Program-made: the position numbers and the translations under genes
From: an uncultured Chitinophagaceae bacterium
GTDB lineage: Bacteria > Bacteroidota > Bacteroidia > Chitinophagales > Chitinophagaceae
DNA: 64,000 nt
Assembly: GCA_937958995.1 (NCBI GenBank)
Contig: CALGAP010000013.1
Location: 1 to 64,000, forward strand
Reading direction: 5' to 3'
Shown: piece by piece, positions 36,289 through 45,455 of the stretch
Layout of the letters: every line of letters begins with the position of its first letter
Numbering within the stretch: the first letter of the stretch is position 1
The notes under the pieces: generated by a model
Seen by the model: only the letters and a program-made list of their open reading frames with translations
The model's database searches: none
Told to the model about the DNA's origin: nothing

Positions 36289-38007
36289 ATGAGTACACTG
36301 GCAAAAATGGCCAAATTAACGGCGGCTTTTCTTTTCCTGGGGTTTGTGACGTTTGCCCAGCAGGACAAACAAACAAGAAGTGGTGAGGTCCCCAAAGGCT
36401 GGCATCTGCTCGATAAATCGAAAGACGGTTACTACGGCATCAGCTTAGAAAAGGCATACGAATTCATCAAACAAAAAAACCTGAAGGGCAAGACGGTGGT
36501 GGTAGCGGTGATCGATTCCGGTATCGACACTTTGCACGAAGACCTGAAACCCATTTTATGGAGAAATCCCAAAGAAATTCCGGGCAACGGTATTGATGAT
36601 GATGGTAACGGCTATGTAGATGATGTATATGGCTGGAACTTCATTGGCGGTAAAGATGGCCGCAACGTAAAGCAGGACTCTTATGAAGGCGCCCGCGTCT
36701 ATCACAAGCTGAAACAGAAATACGCTAACATTACAATCGACACTACTCAATTATCTGCCGAAGAGAAAGAAGAATATAAAACCTGGCTGAAGGCCCGCAA
36801 AAAAATTGAAGGCGCCGACGAGGGCGATCATATCGACCTGGTGATGTTGAAACGCGCGCTGGCCGCAGCCAAGAAAAGCGACAGTATTCTGCGCGCCTCA
36901 ATGGGTAAAGAGGTTTACACCGGCAATGATGTGGATACATTCACAGCCCTGACCACTGCCGACAGGTCGGCCAAAGGCAGCCTGCTGTATCTCTTCAAAG
37001 CAAACAATATGATGGAAACCACCAACAAGGAATTCATCGAAGGTTTTGAAGAATATGTGGGCGGTGAGGAAAGAAAAGCCGAATCGAGAGAAAAAGCTCC
37101 ACCAGACTATCGCGGTGAAATAACCGGCGATGATGAAAACGATATCAACGACCGTTACTATGGCAACCCCGACGTAATGGCTTCTACTCCATTCCACGGT
37201 ACACACGTAGCGGGTATTATCGGCGCAGTGCGCAACAATGGTATCGGTATGGATGGTATTGCCGACAATGTGCGCATCATGATGATCCGCGCCGTGCCCG
37301 ACGGTGATGAGCATGATAAAGATATTGCGCTGGCCATCCGTTATGCGGTTGACAATGGTGCGAAAGTGATCAACATGAGTTTTGGTAAAGACTTCAGTCC
37401 CCAGAAGCATTGGGTAGATGACGCCGTGCGTTATGCAGAGGAAAAAGGCGTATTGTTGGTGCATGCTGCAGGTAATGATGCCCGCAACATCGACACCACT
37501 GATAATTTCCCGAATGCCATCGATAAAACAACCGGCAAGAAATTCAGCAACTGGATTACAGTTGGCGCCAGCGGCGACCCCAAAGCCGGTGGTATCACTG
37601 CATCGTTTAGCAACTACGGTAAAGACCAGGTAGATGTATTTGCTCCGGGCGTAAGGATCTACAGCACTATACCCGGTGGCAACACTTATGGCAATGCGCA
37701 AGGCACCAGTATGGCGAGCCCGGTTGTTGCCGGCACTGCCGCCTTCCTGCTGAGCTATTTCCCCTACCTTACACCACAACAGGTAAAATATTGCATCGAA
37801 AAATCTGCCCAGGCGCCCGACATGAAAGTGCGCCGCCCCGGCAGCGATGAAACCGTTTCCCTCAGCGACATTTCAAAAACCGGCGGTATCCTGAACGCCT
37901 ACGAAGCCGCCAAAATCGCCGCTTCCCTCGAGCCTGGCGTAAAGCCAGCCCCCGCGGACCCGAAGAAAAAAGCGGCCAAGCCTACGTTGAAAAACCGAAA
38001 AGGGTAG
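36289..38007 (+). CDS. Secreted S8 (subtilisin-like) serine protease
   Basis: 572 residues from ATG 36289 (36178 is an in-frame alternative without a signal-like start). The signal peptide ends VTFAQ. The triad is D76 (VIDSGIDTLHED), H303 (FHGTHVAGIIGA) and S474 (GTSMASPVVAGTAAF). D and H are 227 residues apart, far more than the 30-40 of subtilisin, because of a charged, mainly helical insert (about 100-290) with segments like LSAEEKEEYKTWLKARKKI. The C-terminus is Lys/Pro rich. No T9SS sorting domain is seen, so it is probably periplasmic or exported another way. Confidence 0.92.
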   Translation: MSTLAKMAKLTAAFLFLGFVTFAQQDKQTRSGEVPKGWHLLDKSKDGYYGISLEKAYEFIKQKNLKGKTVVVAVIDSGIDTLHEDLKPILWRNPKEIPGNGIDDDGNGYVDDVYGWNFIGGKDGRNVKQDSYEGARVYHKLKQKYANITIDTTQLSAEEKEEYKTWLKARKKIEGADEGDHIDLVMLKRALAAAKKSDSILRASMGKEVYTGNDVDTFTALTTADRSAKGSLLYLFKANNMMETTNKEFIEGFEEYVGGEERKAESREKAPPDYRGEITGDDENDINDRYYGNPDVMASTPFHGTHVAGIIGAVRNNGIGMDGIADNVRIMMIRAVPDGDEHDKDIALAIRYAVDNGAKVINMSFGKDFSPQKHWVDDAVRYAEEKGVLLVHAAGNDARNIDTTDNFPNAIDKTTGKKFSNWITVGASGDPKAGGITASFSNYGKDQVDVFAPGVRIYSTIPGGNTYGNAQGTSMASPVVAGTAAFLLSYFPYLTPQQVKYCIEKSAQAPDMKVRRPGSDETVSLSDISKTGGILNAYEAAKIAASLEPGVKPAPADPKKKAAKPTLKNRKG

Positions 38008-38015
38008 ATGAATGA

Positions 38016-38122
38016 CATGAATTTGAATTTGAACAAGGAATATTGAATATGAATAGGATTCTTTAGGTTGAGGTTTGCTCACCATTCTCATTCAATATTC
38101 CTTGTTCAAATTCAAATTCATG
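38016..38122. repeat. Perfect 33-bp inverted repeat
   Basis: Arms 38016-38048 and 38090-38122 are exact reverse complements (left arm opens CATGAATTTGAATTTGAAC) with a 41-nt loop. It lies between the subtilase and DinB genes, 9 nt after the subtilase stop. It can form a long hairpin and may terminate or stabilise the subtilase mRNA. Confidence 0.8.
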
Positions 38123-38131
38123 TTATTCCCT

Positions 38132-38139
38132 TACTTTTG
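38132..38139 (+). promoter_or_regulatory. -7 box of DinB gene, only 5 nt before its ATG
   Basis: TACTTTTG perfectly matches TAnnTTTG and ends 5 nt before the ATG at 38145. If used, the transcript would begin at or next to the start codon, giving a leaderless or nearly leaderless mRNA. Confidence 0.5.
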
Positions 38140-38144
38140 CCTCC

Positions 38145-38771
38145 ATGATTACCCGCCCTCTTGTTCCCGTTCCTCATTTTTACCAGAAGTATGTTGATGC
38201 GCTGAAAGAAGATGATTTGATGGATGCGCTGAAAAGTAATACCAGGCAGTTCAGGAAACTGTTGAAGAGTATTCCGCGCAAGAAGGTGGATTATGCTTAT
38301 GCGGAAGGGAAATGGACGATAAAAGAGTTGCTGCAGCATGTGATAGATTCGGAGAGAGTTTTTGTATACAGGGCGCTCACCTTTGCAAGGAAGGACACCA
38401 CCAATCTTCCGTCGTTTGATGAAAATATGTGGGGAGCGAATGCGAAAGCATCCAAAAGGAAATGGAAAGACCTGGTGGATGAGTTTTTTGCATTGCGCCA
38501 GGCCAACATGGCTTTCTTTGGTTCGCTGGACGAAGAACAGTTGCTGCATACCGGCACCGCTAACAATAATGTGGTGAGTGTGGTGGGTCTGGGTTTTATT
38601 AGCGCCGGGCATGTGGCGCATCATATGCAGATTCTGAAGGAAAGATATTTGGGTAAAAACGATAGCGCAAAAAAGACCAAAGCAGAGAAAAAAACAGAGA
38701 AGAAGGCGCAGAAGAAAATTAAGAAAGCGGGCAAAAGGGCCAGGAAAGCTGCACTAAATAAATTGAAATAA
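38145..38771 (+). CDS. DinB-like four-helix protein
   Basis: 208 residues. Residues 1-165 have the DinB/YfiT pattern: WTIKELLQHVIDSERVFVYRA carries the first metal-ligand His, and SAGHVAHHMQILKERY carries the other two. These proteins are divalent-metal-dependent and some act as thiol (bacillithiol-like) transferases; bshC is present in this genome. The last 40 residues are a Lys/Ala-rich tail (KKAEKKTEKKAQKKIKKAG-like) that looks unstructured and nucleic-acid binding. It is convergent with the next gene, 1 nt apart. Confidence 0.82.
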   Translation: MITRPLVPVPHFYQKYVDALKEDDLMDALKSNTRQFRKLLKSIPRKKVDYAYAEGKWTIKELLQHVIDSERVFVYRALTFARKDTTNLPSFDENMWGANAKASKRKWKDLVDEFFALRQANMAFFGSLDEEQLLHTGTANNNVVSVVGLGFISAGHVAHHMQILKERYLGKNDSAKKTKAEKKTEKKAQKKIKKAGKRARKAALNKLK

Positions 38772-38772
38772 T

Positions 38773-39534
38773 CTACAGGTACATCCTCTCGATACTTTTT
38801 GTAAAAAGCTCATAAAATTCCCGCAGCGCGGGATGCGCTTCCAGCAATTGCAGGTGTTTATGGATTGTCTGCTGATCATGCCGCAGGGCCGGACCGGTTT
38901 GAAGTTTTTTAGGCGTGTTCTCGCGTATTCTTTCTGCCACATGTGCAACCAGGGGATGTAGCAAATCAAAACTGATTTTTTCTTTCGTACAATATTCTTC
39001 AGCGAGTGCATACAGGTGATTGGTAAAATTGCTGACCATTACAGCAGCCAGGTGCAGTCTTAATCGCTTTTCGTCATCGCCAATCATGCAAGGGCCTTTC
39101 AATGACAGCGCGAAGAGGGCAAGCTTCTCAGCATTTTCTTCATTGTTGGCATCTACCAAAAAAGGTATCTCGGGGATGGTGCGCATTTCTTTTCGCAGGC
39201 TTTGAATGGGCCAAAGTACGCCATACCGGGAGGAACAATTTTTCAATACTTCTTTTGAAACCGAACCCGCAGTATGCACCACCATCTTATCCCCCAATTG
39301 TATTTGTGAGGTCACCATTGCAATCGCATCATCGGCAACGGCAATGATATATAATTCGCCGTCCTGCCGAATTTTTTTAAGATCGGTGGTGCTGTCGGCG
39401 CCCAACTCAACTGCCAGCGAATCGATGGCCTGGCGGTTGCGTCCCGCCACCTGTAATACCTGGTGACCCGCTGCAATGATTGCTTTTCCTAGAACGGTGG
39501 CAGTATTGCCCGAACCTATTATGATAATTCGCAT
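38773..39534 (-). CDS. Rossmann-fold NADP-binding protein with DUF2520 domain
   Basis: 253 residues from ATG 39534. The N-terminal dinucleotide fold MRIIIIGSGNTATVLGKAI resembles pyrroline-5-carboxylate reductase/F420-type oxidoreductases. The C-terminal helical region (FTNHLYALAEEYCTKEKISFDLLHPLV) fits DUF2520. The conserved VVHTAGSVSKEVLKN lies between. The substrate is unknown. The family is regular in Bacteroidota. Confidence 0.8.
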   Translation of the reverse strand: MRIIIIGSGNTATVLGKAIIAAGHQVLQVAGRNRQAIDSLAVELGADSTTDLKKIRQDGELYIIAVADDAIAMVTSQIQLGDKMVVHTAGSVSKEVLKNCSSRYGVLWPIQSLRKEMRTIPEIPFLVDANNEENAEKLALFALSLKGPCMIGDDEKRLRLHLAAVMVSNFTNHLYALAEEYCTKEKISFDLLHPLVAHVAERIRENTPKKLQTGPALRHDQQTIHKHLQLLEAHPALREFYELFTKSIERMYL

Positions 39535-39608
39535 GCTATCTCTTTTTCTCTTAGCCAAATTAATTGTAACTTGATAATTATAAACGAATTTTTAAAATCA
39601 TTCGTCAC

Positions 39609-39926
39609 GTGAAGGAGATTTCCCGGCGGGGATTCGAAGAAAAAAATTATGCGGTCACACGCTTAACACTGGCGAATAACCAGCACCAGTTGGTAATAGA
39701 AGTCACGCCCAACCACCCCATGCCTAACGCCAGCGGAAAAATGAATGCGGGCGTGGTGCCAATCGGCGCAATCATCCATTGCTACAATGCACAGCAAGGC
39801 CGCTTTATGCCCTATACGGTGGTTGAAAAGACTGAATTCGCCCGGGGCAAACAAAAAGTGTACAATATAGAAACCGACGAGGGCGAGACCCTGGTGGTAA
39901 ACGATGTAATGGTGCTGCAGAAATAG
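39609..39926 (+). CDS. Small protein resembling the C-terminal part of a Hint domain
   Basis: 105 residues starting at GTG 39609 (the frame is closed 14 codons upstream). The order EVTPNHPMPN, then VPIGAIIHCYNAQQG, then VYNIETDEGETLVVNDVMVLQ follows the middle and C-terminal blocks of Hint (hedgehog/intein) domains. The N-terminal block with the nucleophilic Cys is missing and nothing upstream supplies it. It is either a truncated remnant or a stand-alone relative. No signal peptide; flanked by ordinary housekeeping genes. Confidence 0.5.
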   Translation: MKEISRRGFEEKNYAVTRLTLANNQHQLVIEVTPNHPMPNASGKMNAGVVPIGAIIHCYNAQQGRFMPYTVVEKTEFARGKQKVYNIETDEGETLVVNDVMVLQK

Positions 39927-39927
39927 T

Positions 39928-40584
39928 CTAGTTGTTTTTGCCCTTGACCATCGGCACGAAAGAGAAGTTGTCAAACACTTCTTCCTGCACGGTGCCATCT
40001 TGCAGCTTGGTGAGGCGCATCATGCGCTGCACCTGTCCCTCGCCTACCGGCACCACCATTTTACCACCCACTTTCAACTGCTCAATTAATTTGGGAGGTA
40101 TTTCCGGGGGTGCGGCTGTGACGATAACCTTATCGAAAGGCGCAAAGGTGGGCAGCCCTTCAAAACCATCGCCATAGAAATATTTTATATTGGGATATTT
40201 ACCCCGCAGCACGAAGTGGCGCAATTCGTCGTATAGCTTCTTATGCCTTTCAATGGTATAAACCTGCGCGCCCATCTCGGCGAGTATCATGGCCTGGTAA
40301 CCGCTGCCGGTGCCTATTTCCAGCACCTTGTCAAATGGCTTCACTTCCAGCAATTGCGTTTGATAAGCAACGGTATACGGCTGGGAAATCGTTTGCTTTT
40401 CCGAGATCGGGAAGGCCCTGTCCTCGTAAGCTACTTTATCAAAGCCGGGATCAAGAAAATAATGGCGGGGAACATAGGTCATGGCTTTTAAAACGCGTTC
40501 GTCGGTGATGCCCTTATCCCTGAGCTGTTCCACCAGTTTCATCCGTAGTCCTTTATGCCTGTATGTGTCCTCGTACGTTCTCAT
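39928..40584 (-). CDS. pcm: Protein-L-isoaspartate O-methyltransferase
   Basis: 218 residues from ATG 40584 (in-frame GTG 40593 is less likely). It repairs isoaspartyl residues in aged proteins. Marks are TYVPRHYFLDP, DRAFPISEKQTISQPYTVAYQ, the SAM site VLEIGTGSGYQAMILAEMG and GDGFEGLPTFAPFDKVIVTAAPP-type end (trimmed here as FDKVIVTAAPPEIP). A perfect -7 box TATCTTTG at 40600-40593 is only 8 nt before the ATG, suggesting a very short leader. It is convergent with the Hint-like gene, 1 nt apart. Confidence 0.95.
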   Translation of the reverse strand: MRTYEDTYRHKGLRMKLVEQLRDKGITDERVLKAMTYVPRHYFLDPGFDKVAYEDRAFPISEKQTISQPYTVAYQTQLLEVKPFDKVLEIGTGSGYQAMILAEMGAQVYTIERHKKLYDELRHFVLRGKYPNIKYFYGDGFEGLPTFAPFDKVIVTAAPPEIPPKLIEQLKVGGKMVVPVGEGQVQRMMRLTKLQDGTVQEEVFDNFSFVPMVKGKNN

Positions 40585-40592
40585 ATTCGCCA

Positions 40593-40600
40593 CAAAGATA
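40593..40600 (-). promoter_or_regulatory. -7 box of pcm
   Basis: TATCTTTG on the minus strand perfectly matches TAnnTTTG and ends 8 nt before the pcm ATG. No clean -33 TTTG is visible. Confidence 0.45.
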
Positions 40601-40686
40601 TTGAATATGAAGGCAGTCGTTGCATTTTCACCAGTTATACTTTATATTGTGTAACCTTAAAAACCCGTCTGAACCGCCTGTCGACC

Positions 40687-43600
40687 ATGAACCTGAAACC
40701 ACTGATAGCAAGGTGTGTGCATACATGCTGTGCAATGGCCTGCTTGTTTGCATTCAACACATCAGCATGGTCGCAGTTGAAGGCAGATTTTTCTGTCGAC
40801 AAGACCGGTGGTTGTTCTCCGCTTCACGTCAGCTTCACCAACAAATCAACAGGCACTTCTCCCAATACCATTTACCAATGGGATTTTGGAAATGGCAACA
40901 CTTCTACCCTGCCCGATCCCGGCGCTATTTTTACTGAAGAAAAATCATATACCGTCACGCTTACTGTTGCCGAGGGCAACCAGACTTCAGTAAAAACACA
41001 ACTGATCGATGTTTACTATAAACCCACTGTTGATTTCTCCGCCGGTGTTGTAAAAGGTTGTATTCCGCTGAATGTGAATTTCACCAGTAATTCATCTGCA
41101 GGCAGCGGAGAAATTGCTTCTTACCACTGGGATTTTGGCGATGGTACCACGCAGCAATCATTCGGCAATACGATAGATCACAGCTATACTACGGAGCAAC
41201 TGGCCACTGTAAGTCTTACCGTCACCAATACTTATGGCTGTCATAGCACTTTGGTGAAAAAAGATATTGTAGAAGTAAAACCCCGGCTCACGGCAGGCTT
41301 TGGTGCAGACAAAACGGTTCTTTGCCGCGAATCGGACCCGGTGCAGTTTACCAATACCAGCAACGGCCCGGGCACGCTGTCGTACCAATGGGATTTTGGC
41401 GATGGTACTACCTCAACAGAAAAAAATCCCTCGCATGTTTTTAATAAGCGCGGTACATACACAGTAATGCTTACTGTCACCAGTTCTGACGGGTGCATCG
41501 CTACCAGCAGACAATCGGGTTATATCAACGTAGCCAATTTCAAAACTGATTTTACCATCCCGGGTCAGATATGTAGCGAGACCTACCAGACATTCAACAG
41601 CATTACTACACCTGCACCCAACACGGTGATGTGGGAAGTCAATGATGAGCTTGCAGTATGGTATAGTTATTCATTCACCCATTTTTTCCCCGCCAACGGC
41701 AACTACAAGGTAAAGCTTACGGCTGATTACGGTGGTTGTATTGACAGCGCTGTGAAGACTTTTACCGTGAAGCAATCACCTGCCTCCAATGGTTTTATTG
41801 CTACCGCGAAAGGAGAATGCGGCGCGCCGGTGCAAGTTGACTTTCGCGATACCACACCTAATGCCGTCAGCTGGCAATGGAATTTCGACTATGGTTTCAC
41901 CAACCAGGGCAGTTCTACCCTGCAGGCGCCCAGCTATACATTTAACCAAAACAGATCATACAGCGTACAATTAAAGGTGACGAACTCCGAAGGTTGCACC
42001 AAAGAACTTGTCCGGTCTGTGGGTTTTGTTTTACCTTATGTGATCGTAGGCTGCAACATCATATCCGAGCACCAGTCGCACGAAAGCTGTGAACCCATCA
42101 GCGCAAAATTTTTCGTTAACAGCACCAATCAACCCATCACAGAGTATCGTTGGGAATTTGGCGATGGCACCATTTCTACGGAGGCGGAACCTGAACACAC
42201 TTTCTCCAGACCCGGTACGTACCAGATCGTATTGCACTATAAAACATTGGCTGGTTGTGCCGGCACCTCGTATTACAACAGCATTACGGTTCGCGAAAAA
42301 CCACAAGCCGATTTCAAATCGGTGACGGGCACCACTATCTGCGGCAGTGTGCCGGTTATTTTTTCCAATACATCGGGTGGTGACTATTATTTCCTGCAAT
42401 GGTTTGTTGACGACGAACCGGTTGGCGGAAGCTACAGCAGTATGGAGTACCGCTTTACCGAAGAAGGTCAATATACCATCAAGCTGGTAGCGAATAACGG
42501 GTTTTGCAGCGATACCATGGAAAAGGTGAATTACATTACGGTGAAACCGCCTTTCCCCAGAATCGATGCCATAACGAACTCCTGCGAAGGCAACCGCGGA
42601 GATGTGACTATTACCAATGGCTCGCGGCAAGGCGAAACATACACCTGGGATTTTGGCGATGGTACCAGTTTTACCACAACAGATAACCCCTCCACCCTGA
42701 CCCATAGCTATACCCAAACGGGTCAATATAAAGTTTCCGTTACCGCAACGAACGGCTCATGCACGGTGCGTGATTCTACATATGCCTATGTGATGCTCAG
42801 GAAACAGCCTGAATTGTCGATGGCAGCTGTGAGCTGTGTAGCCGCTCCATATCAATTTACCATCAGCAATCTGCAAAGCAATCCATGGCCTGATTATAAC
42901 AACTACGATTATTTTATTGCCAAATGGGAATACGATGACGGAACTCCTTATACCGGCTATATGAACAGTTATCCTTACATCGGTAGCGCAAACTCATATA
43001 CCGGTAGTATTCAGGCACCCGATCACACCAGGCAAAGAATGAGAGTGATCATTCAAAGCATCGGTTTTGGTTGCTACGATACCACTGGTTTTGTACCCGT
43101 GAAAGTGGTAGGACCGGTGCCCGCTGTCGAGATCGTTGACAATAATGTGTGCTTCAACTCACCCGTCACCTTCAAAGATGTGGGCACTACCATAGGAGGA
43201 ACGAATATCGTGACTCGCCGCTGGAGTTTTGGAGATGGCGGTTCGTTACATCATACAGATGCTACCGTAACCCATGTGTATAAGGACCCCGGCACTTACT
43301 ATGTCTGGCTCTCGGTTACCGACGACAACGGATGCACGGCCACCACGGCCCAGTACACCAACACTGTAACCGTGAATGGGCCCCTGGCAAAATTCACGGC
43401 TTCGGGAACCAATGTGCCGCTGAACACCGATGTGCAGTTTTACAACAGCACCTTCAACGCGGGCGATTATAATACAACGTACGAATGGGACTTTGGCGAT
43501 GGTGCCACCAGCACGGCTTATTCACCATCGCACACCTATACCAGCACAGGCGTATATACCGTACGCCTACGTGCCAGCAATGCGGTGACGGGTTGCAGTT

Positions 43601-45126
43601 CGGAGGCAACGGAGACCATTATAGTGCGCCAGTTCAACACTGCATTTAATTTCAGCAAAACATATATCACCAGTCAGAGTTGTCCGCCGGTAGTTGTTCG
43701 GTTTATCAATACTTCAGTGGGCTATATACGCCTGAAATGGGATTTCGGCGATGGCATTGTCGCCGACAATGTTGCCAACCCGAGTCATATTTATGAAAAG
43801 CCAGGCAAATATATCGTTACGCTTTACGGTTATGGTCCCAATGGACTGGAGGGCACGCATATCGATTCCATTTTGGTGGAGGCTCCCATTGCTTCGCTGT
43901 TCGCCGACGACCTGGAAGCCTGCGTGGGCAGCACGATCACGCTGTTTGCCAAAGCCGACAGCGTACAATCTTATATATGGGATTTTGGTGATGGCACGGT
44001 TATCACCACCACCGATACATTCTTTGCGCACCAGTACAATGTGCCGGGCGTGTACAAACCCAGGTTGCTGATCAGGAACCAGGCGGGCTGCAGTTCATTC
44101 GCATCCATGAACGAGCAGGTCTCGATCCGCCCCAACCCGCTTGTAAATATTTCACCCGCTGATCCCGTAGTATGTCTCGGCCGGGGCACGCCATTGCAGG
44201 CAAGCGGCGGTGTGAGTTATTCCTGGTCGCCCGCCACAGGATTGAGTAATGGCCATACCGCCACTCCCACAGCTTCACCGACTACTGATACGGAGTACAA
44301 GGTGGAGGTAACCGACGATATCGGTTGCAAAAACACCGGCACCGTATTGGTAAAAGTGCAGTCTCCGTTGAAAGTTTCACTACCTGCCGATCTCTCCGTA
44401 TGCGCCGGCAATTCGATCACTCTTCCCGCCGGCGGAGCGGATATTTATAACTGGATCAACAACACATCGGGCCTCAGTGCGGTGAATATCGCCAATCCCG
44501 CTGCCACGCCATCAGCCACCACCACCTACACAGTAACAGGCTCGGATATACATCACTGTTTTACCGACACTGCCGAAGTAACCGTTCGCGTGCTGCCGCT
44601 GCCCGTTATAAACGCAGGTCCTGATGCAGAAGTGCAGGCAGGCACCCCGGTCAATCTCAATCCAACTTACAGTCCTGACGTGATTCAATGGACCTGGTCG
44701 CCGGCAAAATATCTCGACTGCAGTACTTGTCCTGCGCCGGTCAGCACGCCGCTCGCGCCGACAGAATACACGCTGACTGTAAAAAACAGTGCCGGCTGCA
44801 TAGCCAAAGACAGTGTACTGATAAAGATGATCTGCGATGAAGCGAAGGTGGCCATACCGAATGCGTTTACCCCGAATGGCGATGGTAAGAACGACGTATT
44901 TATGATCAAGGGCATTTCGGTGGTGAAGCACCTCGTGATTTACAACAGGTGGGGTCAGAAAGTATTTGAAGCGAATAACTTTATTGCTGCAGACAGGTCG
45001 GCCTGCTGGAACGGAACCTTGAACGGATATCCGGCGAGTCCCGGTACGTATGTGTATTTTGTTGAGATGGAATGCCCGAGCGGCGGGGTGTTTAGGAGGA
45101 AGGGAAGTTTTGTGTTGATAAGGTAG
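40687..45126 (+). CDS. Giant PKD-repeat surface protein with T9SS type B sorting domain
   Basis: 1479 residues from ATG 40687, with signal peptide ending TSAWSQ. About a dozen PKD/Ig-like modules follow, each with the signature WDFGDGT and a later HTYxxxGxYxVxLTVT strand. The last about 90 residues (AIPNAFTPNGDGKNDVFMI, IYNRWGQKVFEA, then YPASPGTYVYFVEMEC and final FVLIR) form the gliding-motility-associated C-terminal domain that directs export by the type IX secretion system. It is probably a cell-surface adhesin. T9SS core genes are not in the window. Confidence 0.93.
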   Translation: MNLKPLIARCVHTCCAMACLFAFNTSAWSQLKADFSVDKTGGCSPLHVSFTNKSTGTSPNTIYQWDFGNGNTSTLPDPGAIFTEEKSYTVTLTVAEGNQTSVKTQLIDVYYKPTVDFSAGVVKGCIPLNVNFTSNSSAGSGEIASYHWDFGDGTTQQSFGNTIDHSYTTEQLATVSLTVTNTYGCHSTLVKKDIVEVKPRLTAGFGADKTVLCRESDPVQFTNTSNGPGTLSYQWDFGDGTTSTEKNPSHVFNKRGTYTVMLTVTSSDGCIATSRQSGYINVANFKTDFTIPGQICSETYQTFNSITTPAPNTVMWEVNDELAVWYSYSFTHFFPANGNYKVKLTADYGGCIDSAVKTFTVKQSPASNGFIATAKGECGAPVQVDFRDTTPNAVSWQWNFDYGFTNQGSSTLQAPSYTFNQNRSYSVQLKVTNSEGCTKELVRSVGFVLPYVIVGCNIISEHQSHESCEPISAKFFVNSTNQPITEYRWEFGDGTISTEAEPEHTFSRPGTYQIVLHYKTLAGCAGTSYYNSITVREKPQADFKSVTGTTICGSVPVIFSNTSGGDYYFLQWFVDDEPVGGSYSSMEYRFTEEGQYTIKLVANNGFCSDTMEKVNYITVKPPFPRIDAITNSCEGNRGDVTITNGSRQGETYTWDFGDGTSFTTTDNPSTLTHSYTQTGQYKVSVTATNGSCTVRDSTYAYVMLRKQPELSMAAVSCVAAPYQFTISNLQSNPWPDYNNYDYFIAKWEYDDGTPYTGYMNSYPYIGSANSYTGSIQAPDHTRQRMRVIIQSIGFGCYDTTGFVPVKVVGPVPAVEIVDNNVCFNSPVTFKDVGTTIGGTNIVTRRWSFGDGGSLHHTDATVTHVYKDPGTYYVWLSVTDDNGCTATTAQYTNTVTVNGPLAKFTASGTNVPLNTDVQFYNSTFNAGDYNTTYEWDFGDGATSTAYSPSHTYTSTGVYTVRLRASNAVTGCSSEATETIIVRQFNTAFNFSKTYITSQSCPPVVVRFINTSVGYIRLKWDFGDGIVADNVANPSHIYEKPGKYIVTLYGYGPNGLEGTHIDSILVEAPIASLFADDLEACVGSTITLFAKADSVQSYIWDFGDGTVITTTDTFFAHQYNVPGVYKPRLLIRNQAGCSSFASMNEQVSIRPNPLVNISPADPVVCLGRGTPLQASGGVSYSWSPATGLSNGHTATPTASPTTDTEYKVEVTDDIGCKNTGTVLVKVQSPLKVSLPADLSVCAGNSITLPAGGADIYNWINNTSGLSAVNIANPAATPSATTTYTVTGSDIHHCFTDTAEVTVRVLPLPVINAGPDAEVQAGTPVNLNPTYSPDVIQWTWSPAKYLDCSTCPAPVSTPLAPTEYTLTVKNSAGCIAKDSVLIKMICDEAKVAIPNAFTPNGDGKNDVFMIKGISVVKHLVIYNRWGQKVFEANNFIAADRSACWNGTLNGYPASPGTYVYFVEMECPSGGVFRRKGSFVLIR

Positions 45127-45334
45127 GGTTGATTGGGAGTGAAAGTCCAGTACTAAAAAGTTTTTGAGTTTTTAAGCACATCTTTTGCACGAATACGGGA
45201 ACCCCTCTTATTTCCATCTAATTTTTTTTAAATTTTCGGCTAACTTGGGTTACACGTCTCGATTATTATTTAAATCTAGTATCCTTTGGCCGGATTAGTA
45301 TTTAATGGATTATTCTATATATAGTAAACGTTGT
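45127..45334. other. AT-rich gap between the PKD protein and the CRISPR locus
   Basis: Base composition changes here from the moderate GC of the PKD gene to AT-rich. No coding frame, tRNA or integrase-type repeat is seen. It may hold a cas9 promoter, but no clean TTTG/TAnnTTTG pair was found. Confidence 0.5.
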
Positions 45335-45414
45335 AAAAAATATAATCCCGGCGAGAGCCGGGATCTAAAAAAATTCACTACGGAATAATCCTTATTGTGA
45401 TTTGCTTTCAGCGT
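45335..45414 (-). ncRNA. Predicted tracrRNA of the type II-C system
   Basis: On the minus strand, GAAAGCAAATCACAA (45409-45395) is an exact 15-nt match to the right end of the plus-strand repeat, so it can pair with the GTTGTGATTTGCTTTC handle of a leftward crRNA. It continues with AAGGATTATTCCGTAGTG, an A/T stretch, an 8-bp perfect stem ATCCCGGC-GAGA-type loop (45345-45364) and a T6 run (45340-45335). This is the usual order of anti-repeat, small hairpin and terminator. A possible promoter (TTTG, 16 nt, TATTTTTC) lies just upstream. It is divergent from cas9. The 5' end is estimated. Confidence 0.85.
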
Positions 45415-45455
45415 AAAGAAAAATACTTTATTTCAAATAAACAAAAAAATATACA

